Origin: a virus
Strand: one strand, 5' to 3'
IMG/VR virus record: IMGVR_UViG_3300020469_000168
Coordinates: 1-30,503 of that record
Length of the DNA: 30,503 bases
The notes beneath the pieces are model-generated. The model did not search any database. It saw nothing but the letters and a program-made list of their open reading frames with translations, and was not told the DNA's origin. A program made the position numbers and the translations under genes. Of the stretch, positions 1-6,670 are shown piece by piece; position 1 is the first letter of the stretch; each line of letters opens with the position of its first letter.

Positions 1-2
1 TT

Positions 3-449
3 AAAAATGAATTGGTTATTCAAAACAGTAGTACTCTGTTAAATCAACCTTTTACATCTTTTTTAAACAGTGTTGGCGGACCAGCTGGTGCAATCATTCA
101 GAATGGAGTTAACTCAGTTACATACTCTACTTCATCAGATTATCGTTTGAAGGATAATGTTGTTGAACTAACAGGCGCAATTCCTCGCTTAAAGCAATTA
201 GCTCCAAAGCGTTTTAACTTCAAAGCTGCTAGTGATATTACAGTAGATGGATTCATTGCTCATGAAGCTCAAATCGTAGTCCCGGAAGCTGTCACAGGAA
301 CCCATAATGAGTTAGATGGTAATGGCAACCCTGTTTATCAAGGCATTGATCAAAGCAGGCTTGTTCCTCTGTTAACAGCTGCACTACAAGATGCAATCAC
401 ACGTATAGAAAATCTTGAGTCAGAAGTTTCTTCATTAAAAGGTGCTTAA
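3..449 (+). CDS. Tail fibre/spike C-terminus with S74 intramolecular chaperone domain (5' partial)
   Basis: The reading frame is open to the left edge of the window, so this is the end of a longer virion protein. The last ~105 residues match the S74 (endosialidase-type) intramolecular chaperone: a serine-aspartate followed by YRLKDNV (positions ~132-165), then a segment ending in a predicted C-terminal coiled coil (ITRIENLESEVSSLK). In this family the domain trimerises the fibre, then cuts itself off just before the Ser-Asp. The gene ends 4 bases before the oppositely oriented endolysin. An apparent TTG start at 12 is an artefact of the window edge. The receptor-binding part lies outside the window, so host specificity cannot be judged. 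Confidence 0.85.
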   Translation, partial: KNELVIQNSSTLLNQPFTSFLNSVGGPAGAIIQNGVNSVTYSTSSDYRLKDNVVELTGAIPRLKQLAPKRFNFKAASDITVDGFIAHEAQIVVPEAVTGTHNELDGNGNPVYQGIDQSRLVPLLTAALQDAITRIENLESEVSSLKGA

Positions 450-453
450 TTAA

Positions 454-1218
454 TTAATTAGCGCTTGACATAAGTAAAGTTCGATATGCCCTATCTGTGT
501 AATCAATTCGATTGTCAGCACCGTTAGGACGCATACGCCCATTTACTCTTGCACCTACTTCATCAATTTGAAAATTTGTGCATTTACCCCGGTTAGCACA
601 ATAGGCATTCATATTACTTTTGTGCCACCAGTAACCACTGATAGTCCAAGGGTATGCCTTGCTGGTATATGTCTTACCTTCATCCATCACTCGGTAATCC
701 TGCTGACCAATGTTATCTAGATAATCACTAAATTCTTGATGATTATATCTCCCAGTTACTTGAATGTAGCCAGTTCCAGCAAATTTAACACCATCACCCG
801 GATAAATATTTCCTAGATCTGACCTCATTTCATAGTTACTTCCATCATGAATTTCTACAGGATGACGTAATCCAGCACTTTCATGACCACACTGCCCTAA
901 GAAATAAACTTGGGATAATCGATCCATTTTAAATGTAGTTACGCACCTTGTGTAATCATCTAGCAAACTATCTGATAATTCATGAATTGGAGAATCCATG
1001 ATTGTTGCCATATCTTGCTTAGTTATTGCCCACTTCTTTGCTGCCTGTGGCTGTTCTTTGTCTTCCGTTTTACGATAAATATTTATCCAGTCAGATTGAT
1101 TAGTCAAAAGATCAGCATCAATATCTTGATAAAGCTCTTCAATAGCACGTTGCTGATGTTCTAAGCTGTCGTAATATTTAAAAAAGTTTTTAAACTCTTC
1201 AACAGTAATTTTTGACAT
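454..1218 (-). CDS. GH19-like endolysin (chitinase/lysozyme fold)
   Basis: A 254-residue protein whose C-terminal ~150 residues resemble glycoside hydrolase family 19 endolysins. A helix carries FLGQCGHESAGL (probable catalytic Glu at residue 113), followed by the motif G-x-G-Y-I-Q-V-T-G-R at 148-157, which lines the substrate groove in the family. Phage members cut peptidoglycan glycan strands at lysis. The first ~65 residues look like a helical N-terminal extension. No signal peptide is seen, so a holin would be needed for export. It is the only minus-strand gene in an otherwise plus-strand neighbourhood, and it lies tail to tail with the tail-fibre gene. Confidence 0.8.
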   Translation of the reverse strand: MSKITVEEFKNFFKYYDSLEHQQRAIEELYQDIDADLLTNQSDWINIYRKTEDKEQPQAAKKWAITKQDMATIMDSPIHELSDSLLDDYTRCVTTFKMDRLSQVYFLGQCGHESAGLRHPVEIHDGSNYEMRSDLGNIYPGDGVKFAGTGYIQVTGRYNHQEFSDYLDNIGQQDYRVMDEGKTYTSKAYPWTISGYWWHKSNMNAYCANRGKCTNFQIDEVGARVNGRMRPNGADNRIDYTDRAYRTLLMSSAN

Positions 1219-1282
1219 AGTAATATATTTACCTACGGTTCATTCTAACTTGTAGAATATAGATATTGTTTTAAATGTATTG

Positions 1283-1558
1283 ATGACTATTGATGAACGT
1301 CAGGCATTTTGGGAAGCTGTTGAAAATGGCGACAATCCTCTTTTGTCTGTATTGCATGGATTAGTAGAAAAGTGGGGACTACCTGCAATCATCATGAGTT
1401 TAGGCGATATTGGTGAAGTTTTAGCAGAAGATGCAATTGATGCTGAACTTACTCCAAATCAGCGTGGATTAATAATGGGAGCTTGTGCGCAAGTATGTGC
1501 ACTCAGCGAACAAATGCATGCAGAAATGTCACACCTTACAATTTCTGAAAATGGATAA
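1283..1558 (+). CDS. Small acidic protein of unknown function
   Basis: A 91-residue protein, mostly helical, with no recognisable domain. ATG at 1283 is preferred to the in-frame TTG just before it. It opens the run of plus-strand small genes upstream of the integrase and overlaps the next gene by 8 bases, which suggests translational coupling. Confidence 0.7.
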   Translation: MTIDERQAFWEAVENGDNPLLSVLHGLVEKWGLPAIIMSLGDIGEVLAEDAIDAELTPNQRGLIMGACAQVCALSEQMHAEMSHLTISENG

Positions 1559-1688
1559 GACCGAACTAGAAAATTGGAAGAAAGTTAAAGATGCTTTAGA
1601 AAAAGCTGATAAAACAGATTCAATGTTTTACACTAGAGCTGTTGCCATTGTTAAGGGTCAAGACGACCCTTTAGATAAGTTAAAATAA
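1551..1688 (+). CDS. Very small charged protein (45 aa)
   Basis: The ATG at 1551 overlaps the stop of the previous gene (ATGGATAA arrangement), which is why it is preferred to the longer frame opening at 1485. The product is lysine/aspartate-rich and ends in DDPLDKLK. Function unknown. The spacing and coupling support expression. Confidence 0.55.
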   Translation: MDKTELENWKKVKDALEKADKTDSMFYTRAVAIVKGQDDPLDKLK

Positions 1689-1710
1689 ATTTAGCGTCTG
1701 AATATTTGCA

Positions 1711-2013
1711 ATGGCCGATAGTGCTCGTAGTAAAGCAAAAGCTAAAGCTCAGTCATATACAAAAAGCAAAAAGAAAGGTGCAATGAAAGGCATGACTGTC
1801 AAAGGCGGTCACAAACTTTCAGTTAAACAAGGTGCTGGATTAACAGCTAAAGGTCGTGCTGCGATTAATCGTAAGACTGGTTCTAATTTAAAAGCACCCG
1901 CACCTAACCCCAAAACGAAAAAAGATGCAGCACGTCGTAAGTCGTTCTGCGCTCGTTCACGTGGGTGGAATGGTGAAAGGGGCAAAGCAGCACGTAAACG
2001 ATGGAATTGCTGA
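1711..2013 (+). CDS. Small highly basic conserved protein
   Basis: A 100-residue protein very rich in Lys, Ala and Gly, with a segment MKGMTVKGGHKLSVKQGAG, then KAPAPNPKTKKDAARRKSFC and a Trp/Cys-containing tail. Similar sequences occur in cyanophages and large DNA viruses of algae without a known role. The charge suggests nucleic-acid binding or a packaged internal protein. Its stop overlaps the next start (TGATG at 2011-2015). Confidence 0.75.
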   Translation: MADSARSKAKAKAQSYTKSKKKGAMKGMTVKGGHKLSVKQGAGLTAKGRAAINRKTGSNLKAPAPNPKTKKDAARRKSFCARSRGWNGERGKAARKRWNC

Positions 2014-2462
2014 TGTCTCTTAAATGTGGCGAAGCTGTTGGCTATGTAATCTTTGATTGTGTCTGCCTGTTTTTAGGGGCAGCAAACCTTAGAGCATCAG
2101 CCACAACAGAAGTAGCAGAAGAAATTACAGAAGCTGCTAAGCCTGTACTTAGTGCATTAGAACAACACATTGTCGTTATTGCTAGTGAAGGCTCAAGTAA
2201 AACTGATGTAGCAGCAGCAGTTTTTGGTATTATTAACACTATTTATAGTGGAGGCTGTTTAGGTGCTGTAATTAATACTTGGCTAGGTTCACTATCTGTA
2301 GGCGACAAAATTTTATATGCGGCTACTGCATTGACTACAATAGTAGCAGCTGTCTGCACAGACGGCATGGCTGAAATCGGGATTATTGGTCTGGAGTTAG
2401 CCACTGCTGGCTGGTTAATCAGTGACAGTATTAAATGTACAGAGGCTTGTGAATATGGCTAA
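2013..2462 (+). CDS. Hydrophobic, Ala/Gly-rich small protein, possible holin-like membrane protein
   Basis: A 149-residue protein with hydrophobic stretches at roughly 10-25, 70-90, 100-118 and 123-140, so three or more membrane segments are possible. ATG at 2013 is preferred to 2001 because it forms a TGATG overlap with the preceding gene. It contains several Cys residues, including near the C-terminus (KCTEACEYG). No family is recognised. The membrane character, small size and presence near an endolysin make a lysis role (holin) possible, but nothing proves it. Confidence 0.65.
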   Translation: MSLKCGEAVGYVIFDCVCLFLGAANLRASATTEVAEEITEAAKPVLSALEQHIVVIASEGSSKTDVAAAVFGIINTIYSGGCLGAVINTWLGSLSVGDKILYAATALTTIVAAVCTDGMAEIGIIGLELATAGWLISDSIKCTEACEYG

Positions 2463-2673
2463 ACAACGAATGGCTGGCGAAAAGCTAAGCGGTAAAAAGA
2501 CCAAGTCGAAAGTTAATGAAGCCGGTAATTACACAAAACCTGGCATGCGTAAGCAGATCTTTAACCGTATTAAAGCTGGCAGCAAGGGTGGTAAACCGGG
2601 TCAGTGGTCTGCTCGTAAAGCACAGATGGTGGCTAAAGAGTACAAATCTAAAGGCGGCGGATACAAAGACTGA
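2455..2673 (+). CDS. Small basic conserved protein with KPGMRK...GSKGGKPGQWSARKAQ motif
   Basis: A 72-residue basic protein. The ATG at 2455 overlaps the previous stop by 8 bases and gives the start MAKQRMAGEK. The C-terminal half (KPGMRKQIFNRIKAGSKGG, then GQWSARKAQMVAKEYKSKGGGY) is typical of a small family found in cyanophages, bacteria and algal viruses with unknown function. It is coupled to the next gene by a TGATG overlap at 2671-2675. Confidence 0.75.
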   Translation: MAKQRMAGEKLSGKKTKSKVNEAGNYTKPGMRKQIFNRIKAGSKGGKPGQWSARKAQMVAKEYKSKGGGYKD

Positions 2674-2927
2674 TGGCTAAAGCTAAATCACAAAAGTCCT
2701 TGAGCAGTTGGACTAAAGAAGACTGGGGAACTAAGTCTGGCAAGAACAGTACTCAAGGTAAGAAGGCGACAGGTGAGCGCTACTTGCCTAAGAAGGCTCG
2801 TGAAGCGTTGTCAGACAAAGAATACGCAAGATCTACAGCCAAAAAGAGAGCCGCTGCACGTAAAGGCCAGCAGTTCAGCAAGCAGCCAAAAGACATTGCA
2901 GACAAAACCGCAAAGCATCGATCATGA
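2673..2927 (+). CDS. Small basic conserved protein (WTKEDWGTKSGK family)
   Basis: An 84-residue Lys/Arg-rich protein with the pattern SLSSWTKEDWGTKSGKNST, then GKKATGERYLPKKAREALSD and a C-terminus KGQQFSKQPKDIADKTAKHR. Proteins with this layout recur in cyanophages, some bacteria and phycodnaviruses. The role is unknown. It is the last gene before the attP-like region. Confidence 0.8.
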   Translation: MAKAKSQKSLSSWTKEDWGTKSGKNSTQGKKATGERYLPKKAREALSDKEYARSTAKKRAAARKGQQFSKQPKDIADKTAKHRS

Positions 2928-2989
2928 GTTCGTTGTGGAAAACCAAGGGGGTGCATTGATAAGAGGCACTTATTAGACTTAGGTTCTTG

Positions 2990-3047
2990 ACATGCTAGAT
3001 TACGCTTAGCTTCGCCAAAGGTGTGGGTTCGAATCCGACCCTCTCCG
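2990..3047 (+). other. attP: Candidate phage attachment site: tRNA 3'-half-like sequence (tRNA-Ser-like)
   Basis: The sequence GGTTCGAATCC at 3026-3036 is a tRNA T-loop. It is followed by CCTCTCC (a 7-nt 3' acceptor strand) and G at 3047, the usual discriminator of serine tRNAs, and preceded by a 19-nt stretch of variable-arm length. A TGCTA at 2993-2997 sits where a GCU anticodon would be. No D arm or 5' acceptor strand precedes it, and the T stem has a G-G mismatch, so this is not a functional tRNA. A tRNA 3' half beside an integrase is the classic attP arrangement and is known in T7-like cyanophages. The tRNA identity is tentative, because a leucine-like CTTAGGT loop also occurs at 2978-2984 but at the wrong spacing. 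Confidence 0.5.
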
Positions 3048-3060
3048 TTCTCTGACCTAC

Positions 3061-3085
3061 ACCCCACAACAAGTGGGGTTTTTTT
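3061..3085 (+). terminator. Rho-independent terminator between attP-like site and integrase
   Basis: A 7-bp stem ACCCCAC/GTGGGGT with loop AACAA is followed by seven T on the plus strand. It ends transcription from the upstream small-gene operon (and possibly from a host tRNA after integration) just before the integrase gene. Confidence 0.85.
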
Positions 3086-3118
3086 ATAGGTTGGTGATAG
3101 GCGCAGCTTATAACCCAA

Positions 3119-3916
3119 ATGAATCCAATGAACGTAAGAACTCTGGCTGAAAAGCTCAAAAAGCTTTACAAAATTTCGGACTCAACGTACGTCAACTGGC
3201 TCAAAGCAGTGAATCCTATTGGTGACCTTATGATTGACGAGGTCACGCCTGAAGTAGTACTTGACCAACGCATCTATTGGCTAGAGCGTGCATGCGAAGG
3301 GACGACAAAGACAAGGCTTAGCAGCCTGAAAGCAATATGGAACAAAGGTAGAAAGATGAAGATGGTGTTTGGAACTAAAGCTGATAACCCTTGGCTAGAT
3401 GCAGACGACGGCCTTGTAATTGAAAGCAGAGACCCGGAGTTTTATCCTTGGGAACACTACGAGCGTTATCACAACGATCCATACTTTGTAATTCTGTGGT
3501 TTACAGGAGCACGGATTGGAGAAGTAGCCGGTTTAGACCCAGCAAATATTGTGGAAGATGCGCCTATACCGTACTTTACTTTTATAGACCAAGAGAACAG
3601 AGACTTAAAGAACAGACCTTCAAAAAGAAAGGTGCCTATTCATTCTTCCTGCAAACGAGTGCTTGGTAATTTTCGTCAATCAAAAGCCAAACGCCCTGGC
3701 TCTAGTTGGAGTGAGAATTTTAAAAAGAACATGGGACTACCTAAATTTTCAGCAGCACATACTCTCCGCCACAGCTTTCACACACGCTGTCGAGATGCAG
3801 GCGTCGAAGAATACATGATAGATATTCTGACCGGCCACGCTAAGGCAACAACTACAGCACAATATGGCAAGACGCGACTACATCTTCTTAAAACAGCGAT
3901 TGAAAAAATAAAATAA
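3119..3916 (+). CDS. int: Tyrosine-type site-specific integrase
   Basis: A 265-residue phage integrase. It has a SAM-like N-terminal core-binding region (~1-100), then the catalytic domain. The pentad is complete: Arg132 in FTGARIGEVAGL, a beta-hairpin lysine near 171, His214 and Arg217 in HTLRH, His240 in TGHA, and nucleophile Tyr249 in TTAQYGKT. The protein is therefore probably active and would join the attP-like tRNA sequence just upstream to a host tRNA gene. It lacks a long arm-binding domain, as in short cyanophage integrases. ATG at 3128 is an alternative start. It is followed by the inverted repeat with a U-tract. Confidence 0.92.
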   Translation: MNPMNVRTLAEKLKKLYKISDSTYVNWLKAVNPIGDLMIDEVTPEVVLDQRIYWLERACEGTTKTRLSSLKAIWNKGRKMKMVFGTKADNPWLDADDGLVIESRDPEFYPWEHYERYHNDPYFVILWFTGARIGEVAGLDPANIVEDAPIPYFTFIDQENRDLKNRPSKRKVPIHSSCKRVLGNFRQSKAKRPGSSWSENFKKNMGLPKFSAAHTLRHSFHTRCRDAGVEEYMIDILTGHAKATTTAQYGKTRLHLLKTAIEKIK

Positions 3917-3946
3917 AAAGTAAGCAATAAAAATGCTAAGCTACAG

Positions 3947-4065
3947 AAGCTACGTTAGCTACACTTAATCCTATAAACTGGATAAATAAAACATAGAGTA
4001 GTGATCGGCAAAGAATTAAAAAGCAGGTATATGGATAACTACTGTAGCGAGCGTAGCTTTTTTTA
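3947..4065 (+). terminator. Long-range inverted repeat ending in a U-tract: integrase terminator or small RNA
   Basis: AAGCTACG-TTA-GCTACA (3947-3963) is complementary to TGTAGC-GAG-CGTAGCTT (4043-4059), with 14 of 17 positions pairing around a symmetric 3x3 internal loop. It is followed by a run of T to 4064. The 79-nt interior contains a small ATCC/GGAT hairpin near 3967-3982. The layout would end the integrase transcript, but the closed ~115-nt structure with a U-tail also looks like a discrete small RNA. Confidence 0.5.
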
Positions 4066-4099
4066 GATAGATAGAATAGGCATAGTCTTATAGATAATC

Positions 4100-4243
4100 A
4101 TGGCTATTTTAGAATCTGCAATTTTTTGGATCGTGGTTGCAGCTGCAAGTGAAATCATTGCATTGTCACCACTTAAGGACAACAGCATCATCCAACTGGT
4201 ACTTCACGCTGTCACTAGCTTGAAGCCCTCAAAAAAGAACTAA
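4100..4243 (+). CDS. 47-aa membrane protein (zero-frame product; frameshift donor)
   Basis: A small conserved-looking cyanophage-type protein, MAILESAIFWIVVAAASEII..., with one N-terminal hydrophobic segment (~residues 5-24) and a basic C-terminus ending LKPSKKN. I recall similar short proteins from other marine cyanophages, all without known function. The end of the gene carries the heptamer A AAA AAG one codon before the TAA stop, so a fraction of ribosomes may slip into the -1 frame and make a 137-residue product (see next entries). A membrane or lysis role is possible but unsupported. Confidence 0.75.
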   Translation: MAILESAIFWIVVAAASEIIALSPLKDNSIIQLVLHAVTSLKPSKKN

Positions 4244-4271
4244 ATATCCCACCCGACGCAGAGTGGGTATT
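4231..4271 (+). promoter_or_regulatory. Predicted programmed -1 ribosomal frameshift signal
   Basis: The slippery heptamer A AAA AAG (4231-4237) is in the correct phase (TCA AAA AAG AAC TAA) and is the same heptamer used in E. coli dnaX. Five bases later a hairpin begins: AATA-(T bulge)-CCCAC (4243-4252) pairs with GTGGGTATT (4263-4271) around a 10-nt loop. The zero-frame stop lies 3 bases after the heptamer. All three parts needed for -1 slippage are present. Confidence 0.7.
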
Positions 4272-4512
4272 TCGTTATGACAGCAGAAATGCAGCTGTCA
4301 GATTAAAGCATTGGGTCCAAGATCAAAAGTTTAGAGCTACTCTTCCGCAGAAAATTGATAATTCTGTGGAGGAGTATCTTGCTGTCGTAGAAGAAGCCCA
4401 ACGGAAAGAATGGGAATATTGCGAAAAAATAGATGGAGAGACACCGTTAGGTGGAGAAATGCGGCTCACTCATAAAAGTAATAATCACACTACATCCGAA
4501 AAGAATCATTAA
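4237..4512 (+). CDS. -1 frame extension of the 47-aa membrane protein (no start codon of its own)
   Basis: A 91-codon frame with no usable start codon at its 5' end. It opens at 4219 after a TAG and its first ATG is 19 codons from the end. It reads ELNIPPDAEWVFRYDSRNAA... and is soluble, rich in Glu and Trp, with a helical stretch VEEYLAVVEEAQRKEWEY. Fusion to residues 1-46 of the upstream gene by -1 slippage gives a 137-aa protein with a membrane anchor and a cytoplasmic or periplasmic tail. A GTG at 4366 could start a ~48-aa fragment but has a poor context. No homologous domain is recognised. Confidence 0.6.
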   Translation, partial: ELNIPPDAEWVFRYDSRNAAVRLKHWVQDQKFRATLPQKIDNSVEEYLAVVEEAQRKEWEYCEKIDGETPLGGEMRLTHKSNNHTTSEKNH

Positions 4513-4551
4513 GCAGCTATAGTTGTGCTAAGTTGCTAATAACAACTCGCT

Positions 4552-4950
4552 ATGGGTATTGCTGAAGACTGGGCTGAACTAATGTTTAGTCTGGACTGCC
4601 TTTCTAAAGGCTCCGCTAAGCGCAAATTCCGAAGGTCAATTAAATACGGCTGGGGCGGATTGTGTGCTTACTGTCGATCTAATCGAGCCACCACATTAGA
4701 TCACTTAAAGCCAAAATCAAGAGGAGGTTCGAGCCTAAGAAGTAATCTGATTCCAGCCTGTCAAGCGTGTAATCACTCAAAAGGTTCTAGACATTGGTTA
4801 GAGTGGTTTAAAGAGCAAAGTTTCTTTAATGAAACTGCCAAAGAATTAATTGAAGAATGGATTTCAAACAAAAGATTTATTGAAGAGGAATTAGATGAAG
4901 AACGACCTAACAATCGAGCAAAGATTTGCCCTGAGCCGTGCACGATATGA
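4552..4950 (+). CDS. HNH endonuclease
   Basis: A 132-residue protein with a complete HNH/ββα-metal core: CAYC...TLDHLKPKSRGG, then NLIPACQACNHSKG. It carries the two zinc-binding Cys pairs, the His of the LDH motif, the Asn and the final His. In phages such enzymes act as free-standing homing endonucleases or in packaging or DNA processing. The 3' end overlaps the next gene by 56 bases. Confidence 0.88.
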   Translation: MGIAEDWAELMFSLDCLSKGSAKRKFRRSIKYGWGGLCAYCRSNRATTLDHLKPKSRGGSSLRSNLIPACQACNHSKGSRHWLEWFKEQSFFNETAKELIEEWISNKRFIEEELDEERPNNRAKICPEPCTI

Positions 4951-5227
4951 AGTAAATCGAATGAGCAGACCGGCACTAGAAAAAGTTGCGCTGCGCTTGC
5001 TGAAGTCAAGAATGGAGCAGAAGAACGGTATTCAAACTATGCTGATGCAAAATGGAATCTTGTTCAAAATAGATGAGCAGCAAGCAGGATTACCAGAAAT
5101 TATTTCAGAGCAAACATTTATTGAATTGCTTGAAATGCAAGACGACGACTCAATGCCAACTGACATTATGGATAAAGGATGGGAAGACGATGATCTAGAT
5201 GATGATGACCTCATGTTTATTGGATAA
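4895..5227 (+). CDS. NblA-like (phycobilisome degradation) domain protein with acidic tail
   Basis: A 110-residue protein. Its first ~45 residues fit the NblA/Ycf18 pattern: LTIEQRFALSRARYEVNRMS, then R-x-A-(x)n helix with L-L and a Met/Gln-rich end, comparable to L-S-x-E-Q-x-F...V-x-x-M-S-R in NblA. NblA is a small helical adaptor that directs phycobilisomes to Clp protease. Homologues are known in some cyanophages. The rest (~50-110) is an acidic extension ending in DDDLDDDDLMFIG, absent from classical NblA. The start at 4895 lies inside the HNH gene. I base the family call on pattern only. It may instead be an unrelated helical protein. Confidence 0.5.
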   Translation: MKNDLTIEQRFALSRARYEVNRMSRPALEKVALRLLKSRMEQKNGIQTMLMQNGILFKIDEQQAGLPEIISEQTFIELLEMQDDDSMPTDIMDKGWEDDDLDDDDLMFIG

Positions 5228-5258
5228 GCGCTAGACTTAACGCAGATTTAGAAATCAT

Positions 5259-5486
5259 ATGGAATACATAGCATCTGGTGTGCTTGCACTTTTAATTGGT
5301 ATGAAGTTTACAGACTTCAAATCCAAAGAGCATCAAAAAGAATATACAGCTTTAATTGAACGTGTTGAAAGTATTGAACAAAAAGCAATTCTTGCTGAAG
5401 GTGAGACGTTCAAAAAAGTAATTAAAACAATTCAGCCTGTGGCTACAGCAGTCCAACGTTTAAATCAAGAAGTAGGTCTTCGCTAG
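5259..5486 (+). CDS. Small membrane-anchored coiled-coil protein
   Basis: A 75-residue protein with an N-terminal hydrophobic segment (residues ~3-16, IASGVLALLIGM) followed by a charged helix with heptad-like spacing (~20-75). The layout recalls phage spanin-like or virion anchor proteins and resembles the protein at 27761-27994, but there is no lipobox. Function unknown. Confidence 0.7.
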   Translation: MEYIASGVLALLIGMKFTDFKSKEHQKEYTALIERVESIEQKAILAEGETFKKVIKTIQPVATAVQRLNQEVGLR

Positions 5487-5516
5487 ATATAATAAGAAAG
5501 TAATCGCAGGTAAATA

Positions 5517-5861
5517 GTGGCTGGATTAAGGAATGGTCCCGTAGACCGGCGCTATTTAAGCGATCAAGATAATGATAACTATCAACGTGGTGGTGGCTTT
5601 GGTGAACGCGCTGTAGCTAAGGCACGAGCACAAGGGCGACGTGGCAGTATTAGCTATCAAGCCAACAGACCACCTAATACAACGATCAGTAAGGAGCAGG
5701 GTAAGGCACGCGGACGTGCACCAGAAACTCCAGGATTTGGCGATTTCACTAGATATGGGGATGAGTCACAGCGTCAGCGGATGACAGATATCTCGCAAGA
5801 GAAGGAAAGAGCTGAAAGCTTTAAACCAACCATGATGTCTGTAGAAGATATTTATCAGTAG
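5517..5861 (+). CDS. Disordered Arg/Gly-rich protein of unknown function
   Basis: A 114-residue protein starting at GTG (MAGLRNGPVDRRYLSDQDND). It is rich in Arg, Gly and Gln with little hydrophobic content, so it is probably disordered. Its stop overlaps the stop of the convergent kinase-like gene by 7 bases, leaving no terminator between the two transcripts. Confidence 0.7.
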   Translation: MAGLRNGPVDRRYLSDQDNDNYQRGGGFGERAVAKARAQGRRGSISYQANRPPNTTISKEQGKARGRAPETPGFGDFTRYGDESQRQRMTDISQEKERAESFKPTMMSVEDIYQ

Positions 5862-6625
5862 GGTGAAATAACATCAAAGAGATCCGACTCTTTTTTGACC
5901 TTATCTACTAATTGATCAACAGGGTTATGTACTTTACGGATTTTTTGTAATCGACTAAAGCCTTGCTTAGCTACATCCATTGCATCTTTGACGTCACCGC
6001 CTTCTAAAAGGTCCATAACAGTCGCTCGTAGTATTCCTCCAACTTCAGGTATACCCGCTGCTTCAAAGCCTTCAGCAGTGACATGACTAAGCCAAGCAGC
6101 TTGTTCTGAACCTTCAATTTTCCCTGCAATACCAAAGTCAAGTTGCATAGGTCTACCAGTCATTTTGTTATAGACAACATTTGCGTTATGCCTGTCTTCT
6201 AACCGAATGCCTTTTAGAGCTAACTGGCCAAGCTGCTGATTTACACGTACTGCATCCATTCCTGTTGGGAAAGAACGAGCTGTATCTCCACGAGTTTCAA
6301 AGTTATTTGTGATGTCTTCCATCTCAATGCGATTACCGATACCACCTCGGAATGTTTCTAAGCCAGCAACTTTAGGAGCGATACCCATTTCAGCAGCAAT
6401 AGCTTGTAAGTTAGCTTCTGCCTCCATATTTGAATTGTAGTCCGAACTCTGCTTAATCACATTGCCTGGTACATCAGATGAATAGACAACACCATATTCA
6501 CCAGCGCCAATCGGTTTACTACGATTAGAAGCAAGCGTCTGCTCGCGGAGTTGATCTTTAAATGCCTGTATTAATCCACCAGCACCGCCACCAGCTTCTG
6601 CTACACGACCAGCTAATCTAACCAT
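5855..6625 (-). CDS. Protein-kinase-fold protein
   Basis: A 256-residue protein with the ordered landmarks of a Ser/Thr-type protein kinase. There is a glycine-rich loop IGAGEYGVVY (39-48), an ATP-anchoring lysine in NVIKQ (Lys59), an αC-like glutamate (Glu68 or Glu70, EAEANLQAI), a catalytic loop EDRHNANVV with Asp144 and Asn149 five residues apart, and a Mg-binding DFG (Asp163) in QLDFGIAG. The domain is shorter than host kinases because the C-lobe is reduced. Phage T7 uses an unrelated-looking early kinase (gp0.7) to alter host transcription and translation, so a host-takeover role is a fair inference. A virion or ejected protein is also possible given the late-side position. All key residues are intact, so catalysis is plausible. 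Confidence 0.75.
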   Translation of the reverse strand: MVRLAGRVAEAGGGAGGLIQAFKDQLREQTLASNRSKPIGAGEYGVVYSSDVPGNVIKQSSDYNSNMEAEANLQAIAAEMGIAPKVAGLETFRGGIGNRIEMEDITNNFETRGDTARSFPTGMDAVRVNQQLGQLALKGIRLEDRHNANVVYNKMTGRPMQLDFGIAGKIEGSEQAAWLSHVTAEGFEAAGIPEVGGILRATVMDLLEGGDVKDAMDVAKQGFSRLQKIRKVHNPVDQLVDKVKKESDLFDVISPY

Positions 6626-6670
6626 CTCTATTTACATATAAGCTTATTACTTATTGTAGAAAATACAAAA

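Noticed and set aside
1219-1282. Divergent promoter between endolysin and the 1283 gene
   Set aside because: The region is AT-rich, but no convincing -35/-10 pair with proper spacing could be defined by eye.
2975-3047. A complete functional tRNA gene
   Set aside because: Only the 3' half looks tRNA-like. No D arm or 5' acceptor strand is present, the T stem has a G-G mismatch and the Leu-like CTTAGGT loop is at the wrong distance from the T arm.
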